This document shows positions 1 through 7,950 of a DNA stretch of 64,000 bases, one piece after another. The stretch's first letter is position 1, and each line of letters begins with the position of its first letter. The translations under genes were made by a program, and so were the position numbers. The notes under the pieces were generated by a model, which was not told where the DNA came from, ran no database searches, and saw nothing but the letters and a program-made list of their open reading frames with translations. Source of the stretch: UBA5072 sp964646255 (GTDB taxonomy: Bacteria; Bacteroidota; Bacteroidia; Bacteroidales; UBA10428); NCBI GenBank assembly GCA_964646255.1, contig CAZYDI010000009.1, positions 1-64,000 of the forward strand, in the 5' to 3' direction.

Positions 1-544
1 GATCTTCGATCTTGGATCTTGGATCTTTGATCTTCGACCTTCCGCTCCCTCTCTCACTCTCTCCCTCGCTCCCTCTCTCCCTCAGTCTTCTAGTCTTTGA
101 TCTTTGATCTTTGATCTTCGATCTTAGATCTTTGCTCTTCGATCTTGGATCTTGGATTTTTGATCTTCGACCTTCCGCTCCCTCTCTCCCTCGCTCCCTC
201 GCTCCCTCTCTCCCTCTCTCCCTCAGTCTTCTAGTCTTGGATCTTTGATCTTTGATCTTTGATCTTCGATCTTAGATCTTTGATCTTCGATCTTGGATCT
301 TGGATCTTTGATCTTCGACCTTCCGCTCTCCCACTCCCCCGGCCTTCTGGTCTTTGATCTTTGATCTTTGATCTTCGATCTTAGATCTTTGATCTTCGAT
401 CTTGGATCTTGGATCTTTGATCTTCGACCTTCCGCTCCCTCTCTCCCTCAGTCTTCTAGTCTTTGATCTTTGATCTTTGATCTTTGATCTTTGATCTTTG
501 ATCTTCGATCTTCGATCTTTGATCTTCGATCTTCGATCTTGACA
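1..544. repeat. Heptad (GATCTTN) repeat tract with a higher-order unit
   Basis: This stretch holds no gene. It is built from 7-base units GATCTT followed by T, C or G. These are interrupted by pyrimidine-rich blocks beginning GACCTTCCGCTC at 36, 169, 317 and 426, so the higher-order period is about 110-150 bp and irregular. The blocks contain CTCCCT/CGCTCCCT runs and end in AGTCTTCTAGTCTT or GGCCTTCTGGTCTT. The tract begins at the window edge and may continue to the left. It ends just before the galM stop codon. A related tract lies inverted at about 55845-55940. Confidence 0.9.
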
Positions 545-1663
545 CTACATCCTCACCGAGAACTTATACACCGTTTTCGATTCAAATTTCTCACCCGGTA
601 ACAACACGGTGGACGGGAAATTCGGTTTATTCGGCGAATCGGGGAAATGTTGTGTTTCGAGGCAGAAACCATAATACCGTTCACATTTAACACCACCATG
701 GCTAATGAATTGCCCGTTAAGGAAATTTCCTGAATAGAACTGGATACCCGGTTCGGTGGTGTAAGTTTGCATAACCCTGCCCGACTTGGGCTCATAAACT
801 TCAGATGCCAATACATACTGGCCGGCAGAATTGCGCAATTTGTAATTAATATCATAACCACCGGGTATTTCGGCGATTCTTTCTCCTATGGTATGTGCAC
901 CGGTAAAATCAAAGGGTGTACCAGCTACTGCCTTCAGTTCACCTGTGGGAATAAGTGTTGCATCGGTAGGTGTAATGGAATCGGCATACAGTATGAGTTC
1001 ATGGCCAAGTACGGTTTCCTTGCAACCGGAAAGGTTAAAGTAACTGTGGTTGGTTAGGTTCAATACGGTGGGCTTATCGGTTTCAGCTTCATAACTGATC
1101 TTAATCTCATTGGATGGGGTAAGTATATAGGAAACCTTAACGTTAAGGTTTCCCGGATATCCTTCTTCCATATCAGGGCTCAGGCGTGAAAGAACAACCA
1201 CAGATGAATCTCCTGCTGTGTAAACGGTGTCGATGGCAAAAATCCTGCGATGAAATCCCTCCGGCCCCCCGTGCAGGGTATTAGGTCCATCATTAGCTGA
1301 CAGCGTGTAAGTAGTGCCGTCAAGTACAAATTTTGCACCTCCGATGCGGTTACCATAACGGCCAATGGTGCTGCCAAAGAACGGATGGCGGGTGCGGTAT
1401 TGCGACAGGCTGTCGAAACCCAGTACAACATTCTCCATCACTCCCTCTTTATCGGGGACAGCTACATAGGTAAGAATGGCGCCGTAATTGGTAATTTTAA
1501 TCTGCATGCCATTTTTGTTCGTCAGGGTAATCAGTTTAATTGCCTGGTCGCCCGAACCTTCCCAAACCTCTTCACTAACAGGAACAGGTGCTTCGGCAGT
1601 CCTGGGTTTGCAAGCTCCAAAGGCCAGCAGCATGGCTAAAACAAGTAAAACATTTCTTTTCAT
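545..1663 (-). CDS. galM: Aldose 1-epimerase (galactose mutarotase), lipoprotein
   Basis: This 372-residue protein should interconvert the alpha and beta anomers of aldohexoses such as galactose. The N-terminus is a lipoprotein signal with a Cys after LAFGA, so the enzyme is probably anchored in the periplasm or outer membrane, as is common for Bacteroidota mutarotases of polysaccharide use. Family motifs are clear: GRYGNRIGGA, the catalytic-His region NHSYFNL, and the C-terminal catalytic-Glu region LETQHFPDSPN. Length fits the family. It stands alone, with a repeat tract just downstream and the divergent blaI-like gene upstream. The substrate could be another hexose or a pentose. Confidence 0.93.
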   Translation of the reverse strand: MKRNVLLVLAMLLAFGACKPRTAEAPVPVSEEVWEGSGDQAIKLITLTNKNGMQIKITNYGAILTYVAVPDKEGVMENVVLGFDSLSQYRTRHPFFGSTIGRYGNRIGGAKFVLDGTTYTLSANDGPNTLHGGPEGFHRRIFAIDTVYTAGDSSVVVLSRLSPDMEEGYPGNLNVKVSYILTPSNEIKISYEAETDKPTVLNLTNHSYFNLSGCKETVLGHELILYADSITPTDATLIPTGELKAVAGTPFDFTGAHTIGERIAEIPGGYDINYKLRNSAGQYVLASEVYEPKSGRVMQTYTTEPGIQFYSGNFLNGQFISHGGVKCERYYGFCLETQHFPDSPNKPNFPSTVLLPGEKFESKTVYKFSVRM

Positions 1664-1840
1664 ATTGGCTAATGTTTATGTTATGTTAATCGGTTAAGAA
1701 AATACATTTTCCTTCATGCGTCAGGCATAAAAGTATTTTTGACTTTTAAAATTTAAATATAATGCATTTATTCCAATCTTCGGTTTCCTGATTCAAATTA
1801 TCCACATGAGCTGTATGTATGTTTATTTATTTTTTTTGAA

Positions 1841-1910
1841 ATTTTAACTATATTTATAGTATTTAATAAATAAATGTAGTATATTTGTCTGTTGTTTCAT
1901 TTTAACTATA
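1841..1910. promoter_or_regulatory. Candidate BlaI-type operator/promoter region
   Basis: An exact 12-base direct repeat, ATTTTAACTATA, occurs at 1841-1852 and 1899-1910. The first copy continues into a dyad, ACTATATTTATAGT (1847-1860). Between the copies is a TATATTTG element (1880-1887) that fits the Bacteroidota -7 consensus TAnnTTTG. The second copy ends 11 bases before the ATG of the BlaI-like gene. This layout suits autoregulation by the BlaI-like repressor. That it is the operator is inference. Confidence 0.5.
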
Positions 1911-1921
1911 CCATTGCCATT

Positions 1922-2296
1922 ATGAAGGAAATTACCAAAGCGCAGGAAGAACTGCTAAAAGCTCTGTGGAAAATTGATGAAGGGGCCGTGAGTGACATAC
2001 TCGACAGTCTGCCGGAACCTAAGCCGGCTTACAATACTGTTGCCACGGTAATCAAAGTGCTTGAAAAAAAAGGGTATGTTGCACATAAAACGTATGGCAA
2101 GACCCATGTGTATTACCCGGTGGTTGCTAAAAAAGATTATGCGCAGCATATCATGAAAGATACGTTTAAGAATTTCTTTAATAATTCGATACCTCAATTG
2201 GTATCGTCCTTCGTGAAAAACAAGGAAGTAAGCCTCGCCGAACTTGAGGAATTAAAGGAAATGCTCGAAAAGGAAATCAGGAATAAAAAAAAGTGA
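1922..2296 (+). CDS. BlaI/MecI/CopY-family transcriptional repressor
   Basis: This 124-residue winged-helix repressor has the family layout: an N-terminal DNA-binding domain (MKEITKAQEELLKALWKID, then NTVATVIKVLEKKGYV as recognition helix and wing) and a C-terminal dimerisation helix region. In this family the partner M56 membrane protease inactivates the repressor by proteolysis. I chose the ATG at 1922 because it gives the canonical start; an upstream in-frame ATG at 1892 would add ten atypical residues. Its stop codon lies 1 base before the M56 peptidase start, so the two are co-transcribed. No obvious target gene is adjacent. Confidence 0.92.
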   Translation: MKEITKAQEELLKALWKIDEGAVSDILDSLPEPKPAYNTVATVIKVLEKKGYVAHKTYGKTHVYYPVVAKKDYAQHIMKDTFKNFFNNSIPQLVSSFVKNKEVSLAELEELKEMLEKEIRNKKK

Positions 2297-2297
2297 C

Positions 2298-3941
2298 ATG
2301 GAAGCTATACGCTACATTGCAGTTGCCTCAGTGTGCATAAGTGCATTCTACGCCTTTTACCGCCTTTTTCTGAAAAAGGGGACAAGATTCACTCACCTCA
2401 GGTATTATTTATTGGGCTCAATATTTCTCTCACTCATTATACCATTGAACAGTTTCCGGATTGATACCGGATTGACATTGAACACGCGCCAGGCAGACAA
2501 TGCACTCATCGTTTATGGAACTGGCCCGCAAATTGCCACTACGGAACATTTGGCATTCGACAGCAATAAAAACATACCCATGCAGGTTGACCGTCCGGGA
2601 TGGTACGTTTTAGGGGGCCTTCTCACACTGTTTTATTTTATTGTTGCAGGCATTATTTTGCTCCGTACTGCTTTGCACGCAACAAGTATTTTTGTACTGA
2701 TCATCGCGGAAAAGAAAATAAAGCATGCCGATGGTATTTTGGTTTACAATCAGAAATTCACCCATACCTTTTCTTTTTTCCGGTGGATTTTCATCCCCAG
2801 TACTAACGCAGCGGATGCTGATTTACCGCAAATTCTGGCGCATGAGAAAACCCATATAAACCAGTATCATTCATTTGATCTTTTGCTGATGGAATTGCTT
2901 ACAGCCTTCATGTGGTTTAATCCTTTGGTTTGGATGATGAAAAAAAGCATGATGCTGGTTCATGAATATCTTGCCGATGAAGGAGTAATAAAAAGCGGAA
3001 TAGATCCGCTCAGTTATAAGGCGCTTCTGATAAACCAGGTAGCTGAAGAAAAAATCATCTGCCTTTCTTCAGGCTTTAATTCTGTTAAATTTCCGGGCAG
3101 GCAATCACAAATTAAAAAACGCATGATTATGATTACTACAAACAAAATGAATTCCCGTACAAAACATGGATTGCTAACATTGCTTCCGACAGCAGTTTTG
3201 CTTGTTGTTGCCTTAAGCATATTCAATGGAATTGCGGCTGAAAACAAGCAAGCTGAACCATCCGATCAGGTTGAGTTTATCTCTGCCTTAGGTGAACTAT
3301 TATCGGGTGAATTTCCGGCCAATGAACCCGGAGACACCATCAAAATCAAGCATGCTGATTTATCAGTGGAGGCTGTAAGCAGCGAGCGGCCGGATGATAC
3401 CATTAAAATGATCATTGAGATAAACCATACAAAATATGACACTGCACATACCAGGGATATAAACGCGGAAAAAATTATAACGGATGAACTTGATCGGACA
3501 ATTATGCATAACGTTATGGTGGTGGAACACGACAAGGCGATGGTAAAACACAGCGAGATGACAGACGATCAGAAAAAGGTAATCAATAAGCAAAAAGAAA
3601 TGGTTATTATTCAACATAGCCATGACAGTGCGATTTCCAAACAGCATAAAATGGTTTTGGACACCGGTACATATACCGTCTATACCCATTGGAACGGGAA
3701 TATGAACGAAGATAACCATGATGGTTATAAAAAGATAAAAGTAAAAGGCAATGCAAAAAAACGCCTGATAATTATTGACGGTAAAGAGCATACCGATGAT
3801 GATGCCATTGAAAGTCTTGATCCTTATAAAATCAAACACATTGAAGTGTTTACCGGAGAAAGCATTAAAACCTATTCTGATAAGGATTATCAGGTGGTAA
3901 TAGTGATTACAACAAAGGAAGGAAGTAAGGAATCGAAATAG
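2298..3941 (+). CDS. M56-family (BlaR1/MecR1-like) membrane metallopeptidase
   Basis: This 547-residue protein has membrane segments near residues 3-20, 35-52, 103-125 and 293-312. The zinc-protease motif HEKTH is at 182-186 and a supporting acidic segment HEYLADEG at about 222. It should relay an envelope signal by cleaving the BlaI-like repressor encoded 1 base upstream. The exported C-terminus (about 315-547) lacks the penicillin-binding sensor motifs of true BlaR1. It is rich in His, Asp and Lys and ends in a segment (IIDGKEHTDDDAIESLDP) resembling the TonB-receptor plug-like tail seen on other Bacteroidota M56 proteins. The signal sensed is unknown. A terminator follows. Confidence 0.88.
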   Translation: MEAIRYIAVASVCISAFYAFYRLFLKKGTRFTHLRYYLLGSIFLSLIIPLNSFRIDTGLTLNTRQADNALIVYGTGPQIATTEHLAFDSNKNIPMQVDRPGWYVLGGLLTLFYFIVAGIILLRTALHATSIFVLIIAEKKIKHADGILVYNQKFTHTFSFFRWIFIPSTNAADADLPQILAHEKTHINQYHSFDLLLMELLTAFMWFNPLVWMMKKSMMLVHEYLADEGVIKSGIDPLSYKALLINQVAEEKIICLSSGFNSVKFPGRQSQIKKRMIMITTNKMNSRTKHGLLTLLPTAVLLVVALSIFNGIAAENKQAEPSDQVEFISALGELLSGEFPANEPGDTIKIKHADLSVEAVSSERPDDTIKMIIEINHTKYDTAHTRDINAEKIITDELDRTIMHNVMVVEHDKAMVKHSEMTDDQKKVINKQKEMVIIQHSHDSAISKQHKMVLDTGTYTVYTHWNGNMNEDNHDGYKKIKVKGNAKKRLIIIDGKEHTDDDAIESLDPYKIKHIEVFTGESIKTYSDKDYQVVIVITTKEGSKESK

Positions 3942-3963
3942 CAGCCAAAGGATTCAAAAGATC

Positions 3964-3994
3964 AAACCGCTTCAGCAATTGAAGCGGTTTTTTC
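3964..3994 (+). terminator. Rho-independent terminator of the blaI-M56 operon
   Basis: AACCGCTTC and GAAGCGGTT form a 9-bp stem with a short loop, followed by a run of T. It lies about 25 bases after the M56 peptidase stop and separates the pair from the aldo/keto reductase gene. Confidence 0.85.
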
Positions 3995-4079
3995 ATTCCG
4001 TCAAAGGCTGATTAAGAATCGCTGGTTTCTGTGCGATTTTTGAACTATATTTGATACAGTTACGTTGCAAAAAGAAAAA

Positions 4080-5075
4080 ATGGAAAAACGAAAAATTGGA
4101 AATTCTGCTGTTAAAGCATCGGTAATTACTTTTGGCGCATGGGCAATTGGCGGGTGGATGTGGGGAGGAGCTGACCGCAAGCAAGCCATTGAAGCCATCC
4201 GTGAATCATTGAGGCTGGGTGTAACCACCATTGATACCGCCCCTGCATATGGCCAGGGATTAAGTGAAGAAATTGTCGGTGAAGCCATTCGGGGAACCGA
4301 CAGAAGCAGGATAGAAATCCTGACAAAATTTGGTTTGCGATGGGATACCAAACAGGGAGAATTTTTCTTCCAAAGTGAAGATAACAATGGAAATCCGATT
4401 GCCATGCACAAGTATGCTTCAAAAAAAGCAGTGATACAGGAATGCGAGGAATGCCTTAAAAGGCTTGGAACCGATTATATCGACCTGTTTCAGATTCACT
4501 GGCCCGATCGTACCACACCAATTTCCGAAACCATGGAAGCCCTTGATGAGTTAATGAAACAAGGAAAAATCAGGGCGGCCGGTGTGTGCAATTATTCCGT
4601 AAATGACCTTAGGGAGGCAGAAAAAACCATACAACTTGCCTCAATACAGGTACCTTACAGCATGGTTTACCGGAGCATTGAGAAAGATATTATTCCATAT
4701 GCAATGGAAAACAATAAAGGCGTTATTGTATACAGTCCGTTGCAAAGAGGATTATTAGCCGGTAAAATAATGCCCGGGCATAAATTTAATAAAGGAGATA
4801 CGCGAAAGGGTAATCCGTTCTATGCTGATGAAAATATAAAAAGGGTCAATGCATTTTTGAACCGGCTAAAGCCATTGGCCCAAACAAAAAATGCAACAGT
4901 AGGACAGTTGGTAATTCGCTGGACCCTTCAGCAGCCGGGAATTACCATTGCCCTTGTCGGGGCAAGAAACACCGACCAGGCAATTGAAAATGCCGCTGCT
5001 GCCGATATTGCATTGTCCACTGCTGAATTGGAATTCATCAATGATGAACTTGGAAAACTGGAGTTGGTGAATTAA
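4080..5075 (+). CDS. Aldo/keto reductase
   Basis: This 331-residue cytosolic NADPH-dependent oxidoreductase is probably of the AKR11/YhdN-like type acting on aldehydes or ketones. The catalytic tetrad is visible: Asp and Tyr in TIDTAPAYGQG, Lys in EILTKFG, His in LFQIHWPD. The cofactor-binding tail VGARNTDQAIENAAA is near the C-terminus. I start it at the ATG at 4080; an in-frame TTG at 4065 would add only five Lys-rich residues. A TATATTTG -7-like element lies at 4046-4053. It appears to be a single-gene unit. The physiological substrate cannot be told from sequence. Confidence 0.9.
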   Translation: MEKRKIGNSAVKASVITFGAWAIGGWMWGGADRKQAIEAIRESLRLGVTTIDTAPAYGQGLSEEIVGEAIRGTDRSRIEILTKFGLRWDTKQGEFFFQSEDNNGNPIAMHKYASKKAVIQECEECLKRLGTDYIDLFQIHWPDRTTPISETMEALDELMKQGKIRAAGVCNYSVNDLREAEKTIQLASIQVPYSMVYRSIEKDIIPYAMENNKGVIVYSPLQRGLLAGKIMPGHKFNKGDTRKGNPFYADENIKRVNAFLNRLKPLAQTKNATVGQLVIRWTLQQPGITIALVGARNTDQAIENAAAADIALSTAELEFINDELGKLELVN

Positions 5076-5135
5076 GCATAAAGGATGCCGGATGACCTTT
5101 GATCCTTATAAAGTGTATGATTAAAACCATAACAA

Positions 5136-5447
5136 ATGAAAACCGAAAAAACCAAAAACTTTTTTCTGATGGCAGTCGTTGCTATTGGATTTTTACTTGT
5201 GGCATCATCATGTGCCAACAAGGAAGTTGTTGATAACTGTCTTACCGGCCAGACCTATGGCTTTTGGTATGGATTGTGGCACGGCATTATTGCCCCGGTA
5301 GATTTTGTTTTAATGTTGTTTCGCGATGATATTACCCTGTATGCGCAAAATAACAATGGTGCCTGGTATGCACTTGGTTTTTTAATCGGCAGCGGAGGAT
5401 GGGGATTCTTTGGTGGTAAGGGTGCAAGAGGCAGGAAAAAGGATTGA
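5136..5447 (+). CDS. Small putative membrane lipoprotein
   Basis: This 103-residue protein has a signal sequence ending in a lipobox-like LVASSC, so a lipoprotein of about 80 residues is likely. The body contains an aromatic segment TYGFWYGLWHGIIAPVDF, a second hydrophobic glycine-rich segment near 76-95, and a basic tail (ARGRKKD). Similar short proteins with a WYGLWHG motif occur in many bacteria without a known function, to my recollection. It is the first of three small envelope genes here. Confidence 0.72.
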   Translation: MKTEKTKNFFLMAVVAIGFLLVASSCANKEVVDNCLTGQTYGFWYGLWHGIIAPVDFVLMLFRDDITLYAQNNNGAWYALGFLIGSGGWGFFGGKGARGRKKD

Positions 5448-5529
5448 TATATCCTCTTTGATTTACAGCATTTTTTATTTATCTTTAATATAATATCTAA
5501 AAAACAGGCACAACTTAAAATCAAACAAA

Positions 5530-5727
5530 ATGAAGAAAATACTAAGTGCAGTTATTTTTATGATCCTGTTGATTGCATCATGCAATAGCGCAAAAAAAGA
5601 AGCCGCGCAAGTACAGGAAGAAGCCCGGATTCAGAAACTCGATTCTGCTGCTATGCAAATTGAGAGCCTGAAGAGTGAAATTGACAGTTCAGTTAAGGAG
5701 GTAGAAAATTTAATCAATGAACTTTAA
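5530..5727 (+). CDS. Small lipoprotein with coiled coil
   Basis: This 65-residue protein has a short signal and lipobox (LLIASC). The rest is a charged helical stretch of about 45 residues with heptad-like spacing (AAMQIESLKSEIDSSVKEVENL), likely a coiled coil. It resembles small Lpp-like lipoproteins only in general design. It ends 6 bases before the next gene, so the two are probably co-transcribed. Function unknown. Confidence 0.65.
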   Translation: MKKILSAVIFMILLIASCNSAKKEAAQVQEEARIQKLDSAAMQIESLKSEIDSSVKEVENLINEL

Positions 5728-5733
5728 AAAATC

Positions 5734-6378
5734 ATGAAAACAATAGCTTATAAATCTGTAATAATCCTGCTGTGTTGTTTTCTTATAACAACAACAAATG
5801 CTTATTGCCAACAAGGAAATGCGGGTAAGGGAAAAGGTACTGAAAAGAAAGAAATCAAAGACGATAAAAAAGCAGGTAAAGAAAATAAAGGCCATGAGGC
5901 TGAAAAAAAGGTAAACGAAAATGATGCTGACGCTGCAGAAGATAATACAACTATAGAAGAAGCCGATGTGCCTGAATTGAAAAAACCTGCAAAGGAAAAA
6001 GCTGATGATAACCAAAATGAAGATGCCGGAAAAGGAAATGCCTATGGCAAAAACAAGGGCGACGTTAAAGGTAAAGAATTCGGTCAGGCAAGAGCCGAAC
6101 AAGCCAAATTGAATCATCAGCAAAAATCACAGGAATTGGAAACCAGGGTGAGCGAAGGTGATACAAAAGTAAAAGAAGCGCGGGCAAAAATTGATGAGGC
6201 TAAGAAGAAACTTGAAAGTGATAAAAAAGCAAGAAGGATATCTGATGCTGATTATAAAATAAAGAAAGAAAAAATTGATAAAGCTGAGCAGGCTGTCAAT
6301 GAATTGGAAAAGAAAGTTCAGAAAGGAAAAGAAATTGAAAAGCCCACTGAAGTTTCAGGGGAACCCTTAGTTGAATAA
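5734..6378 (+). CDS. Secreted, highly charged Lys/Glu-rich coiled-coil protein
   Basis: This 214-residue protein has a cleavable signal (ending in NAYCQ) and a low-complexity mature region. Residues 25-110 are Lys/Glu/Asp/Gly-rich and disordered-looking (GKGKGTEKK, GKGNAYGKNKGD). Residues 125-205 form a predicted long helix or coiled coil (ETRVSEGDTKVKEARAKI). I do not recognise a family. It lies directly after the small lipoprotein gene and just before dodecin. A periplasmic or surface structural role is a guess. Confidence 0.6.
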   Translation: MKTIAYKSVIILLCCFLITTTNAYCQQGNAGKGKGTEKKEIKDDKKAGKENKGHEAEKKVNENDADAAEDNTTIEEADVPELKKPAKEKADDNQNEDAGKGNAYGKNKGDVKGKEFGQARAEQAKLNHQQKSQELETRVSEGDTKVKEARAKIDEAKKKLESDKKARRISDADYKIKKEKIDKAEQAVNELEKKVQKGKEIEKPTEVSGEPLVE

Positions 6379-6391
6379 AATACGATTTGAA

Positions 6392-6595
6392 ATGGCTGTA
6401 ATGAAAGTAATTGAATTGCTTGCATCTTCTGAGAAAAGTTGGGAGGATGCTGCCCAGAATGCGGTTAAAATGGCATCAAAATCCATTACCGGTATTCGCT
6501 CTGTTTATATTCAGGACACCAGCGCTGTTGTAAAAGGTGATAAAATTGTTGAGTACCGCGTTAACGCAAAAATTACCTTCGAAGTCCTAAGTTGA
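6392..6595 (+). CDS. Dodecin family flavin-binding protein
   Basis: This 67-residue protein has the whole dodecin fold pattern: VIELLASSEKSWEDAAQNAV for the first strand and helix, then two beta strands (GIRSVYIQDTSAVV and KIVEYRVNAKITFEVL). Dodecins form hollow dodecamers that store or buffer riboflavin and FMN. The ATG at 6392 gives the normal length; an upstream in-frame TTG at 6371 overlaps the preceding gene. It ends at a bidirectional terminator shared with the convergent H1-like gene. Confidence 0.9.
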   Translation: MAVMKVIELLASSEKSWEDAAQNAVKMASKSITGIRSVYIQDTSAVVKGDKIVEYRVNAKITFEVLS

Positions 6596-6610
6596 TCATT
6601 ACAATGAACA

Positions 6611-6643
6611 AAAAAAGGCAGGTGAAAACCTGCCTCTTTTTTT
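6611..6643. terminator. Bidirectional terminator between dodecin and H1-like genes
   Basis: GGCAGGT and ACCTGCC form a perfect 7-bp stem with a short A-rich loop, flanked by A-run upstream and T-run downstream. It can therefore terminate both converging transcripts. Confidence 0.85.
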
Positions 6644-6647
6644 AATA

Positions 6648-7352
6648 CTAACCCTTTGGAGCGGGAGCTGCTTTAGCTGCGGGTTTGGCCGCTGCTTTCT
6701 TGGGAGCTGCTTTCTTTGCAACTGCCTTTTTAGGAGCGGCTTTTTTTGCCTTAGGAGCAGCTTTCTTTGCTGTTGCTTTCTTGGCTTTTGGTGCAGCTTT
6801 CTTAGTTTTTGGAGCTGCCTTTTTTGCTTTTGCTGCAGGTTTTTTAGCCTTTGATGCAGTAGCTTTTTTGGCTTTTTTCACAGCCGGTTTTTTCCCTTTG
6901 GCTGCAGTTTTCTTTGCCGTGGTTTTCTTTGCACCTTTTGCAACAGTTTTCTTTCCTTTACTTACTGCTTTTTTAGCTGCAGGTTTTTTTGCCGTTGCTT
7001 TTTTAGCAGTTGCTTTTTTAGCAGTTGCTTTTTTAGCAGTTGCCTTTTTAGCGGTTGCTTTTTTAGCGGCTGATTTTTTTGCAGTTGCTTTTTTTGCAGT
7101 AGATTTCTTAGCGGTTGATTTCTTTGCAGCCGCTTTCTTTGGAGCTGCTTTCTTAGTTTTTGCAGCAGCTTTTTTCACCTTAGCTACAGCTTTTTTTGTA
7201 GCAGGTGTAGCTTTTTTTACTTTAGCTTTCATCTTATCAGTAAGTCCTTCAATTTTATCTTCAGCCTTATCTGCAAGATCTTTCACCTTTTTTACTGAAT
7301 CATCAAAAAGGTCATCAGCTTTGTTTAACAGTGCTTTAATTTTACTAGCCAT
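6648..7352 (-). CDS. Histone H1-like Lys/Ala-rich basic protein
   Basis: The protein has 234 residues. Residues 1-45 form a mixed-charge amphipathic helical segment (MASKIKALLNKADDLFDDSV). The remaining 190 residues are almost only Ala, Lys and Thr with a little Pro, Gly and Ser. They include tandem ATAKK pentapeptides encoded by 15-bp repeats (about 6985-7075), AAPKK repeats, and a Pro/Ala tail. This is the composition of eukaryotic H1 tails and of bacterial H1-like proteins such as chlamydial Hc2, so nucleoid binding and compaction is the likely role. The reading frame is intact across the repeats. The opposite strand also reads open but gives an implausible Ala/Phe polymer. Confidence 0.8.
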   Translation of the reverse strand: MASKIKALLNKADDLFDDSVKKVKDLADKAEDKIEGLTDKMKAKVKKATPATKKAVAKVKKAAAKTKKAAPKKAAAKKSTAKKSTAKKATAKKSAAKKATAKKATAKKATAKKATAKKATAKKPAAKKAVSKGKKTVAKGAKKTTAKKTAAKGKKPAVKKAKKATASKAKKPAAKAKKAAPKTKKAAPKAKKATAKKAAPKAKKAAPKKAVAKKAAPKKAAAKPAAKAAPAPKG

Positions 7353-7492
7353 GGATTAAAATTTATAAGTAAGTACAATGTATACTGAAATCCTTTGAAA
7401 TATGTTGCAATTTATTAACTGAATATAAAGATATAGATAACGATACAACAATAAAAAAATAATTATTAACTTAGTTTACAAAAAAAACAACA

Positions 7493-7885
7493 ATGCGAGA
7501 AACTGTTGTAAACGACAAAATACGGGTGATACAAGAGGATGATCAAATTTTTAAATACATCGCTATTAACAATTGCACTCTTGATATTGATACATTAAAA
7601 GAGATGACACGAATAGGAGACACATGGTGTCAGGAGCAATTATGTGCAAATCTCATCGACATTCGCGATTTACTTTTTGTTGATTCAAAAACGCGAGCCT
7701 ATGCTGCAGAGCAGTTCCGGCCGCATGTAGCCGGAATGGCAATTTTAATGAATTCCAAAATCTCCAGTTACTTCGCCAACATTTTTTTAAAATTCAGCAA
7801 ACCAAAAATTCCAACCCGACTTTTCACAGTTGAAGATGAGGCCTTGAAATGGCTTCGGGAACAGATGCAAAACCGGAAAAAGTGA
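7493..7885 (+). CDS. STAS/SEC14-like (SpoIIAA-like) domain protein
   Basis: This 130-residue cytosolic protein has no signal or membrane segment. Its pattern (KYIAINNCTLDIDTLKEM, then CANLIDIRDLLFVDSKTR, then a helix and a C-terminal FTVEDEALKWL) matches the small STAS/SEC14-like proteins common in Bacteroidota. In these a conserved DIRD-type loop follows the central strand. Such proteins are thought to bind lipids or act as anti-sigma antagonist-like modules, but the role here is unknown. It stands alone, with an AT-rich 140-base upstream region. Confidence 0.6.
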   Translation: MRETVVNDKIRVIQEDDQIFKYIAINNCTLDIDTLKEMTRIGDTWCQEQLCANLIDIRDLLFVDSKTRAYAAEQFRPHVAGMAILMNSKISSYFANIFLKFSKPKIPTRLFTVEDEALKWLREQMQNRKK

Positions 7886-7950
7886 GTTCACTTTTCCACC
7901 TTCCCACCTTTCTCTTCCTTAACGCTACCATTCTTTAACGCTTTACTTCT

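Noticed and set aside
1..544. CRISPR array
   Set aside because: Units are 7 bases with no unique spacers and no cas genes nearby.
6685..7359. Plus-strand gene encoding an Ala/Phe-rich hydrophobic protein
   Set aside because: It is the complement of the Lys/Ala-rich H1-like gene; the AFLGAAFF polymer is a codon shadow, and the minus-strand frame has a sensible start and a shared terminator.
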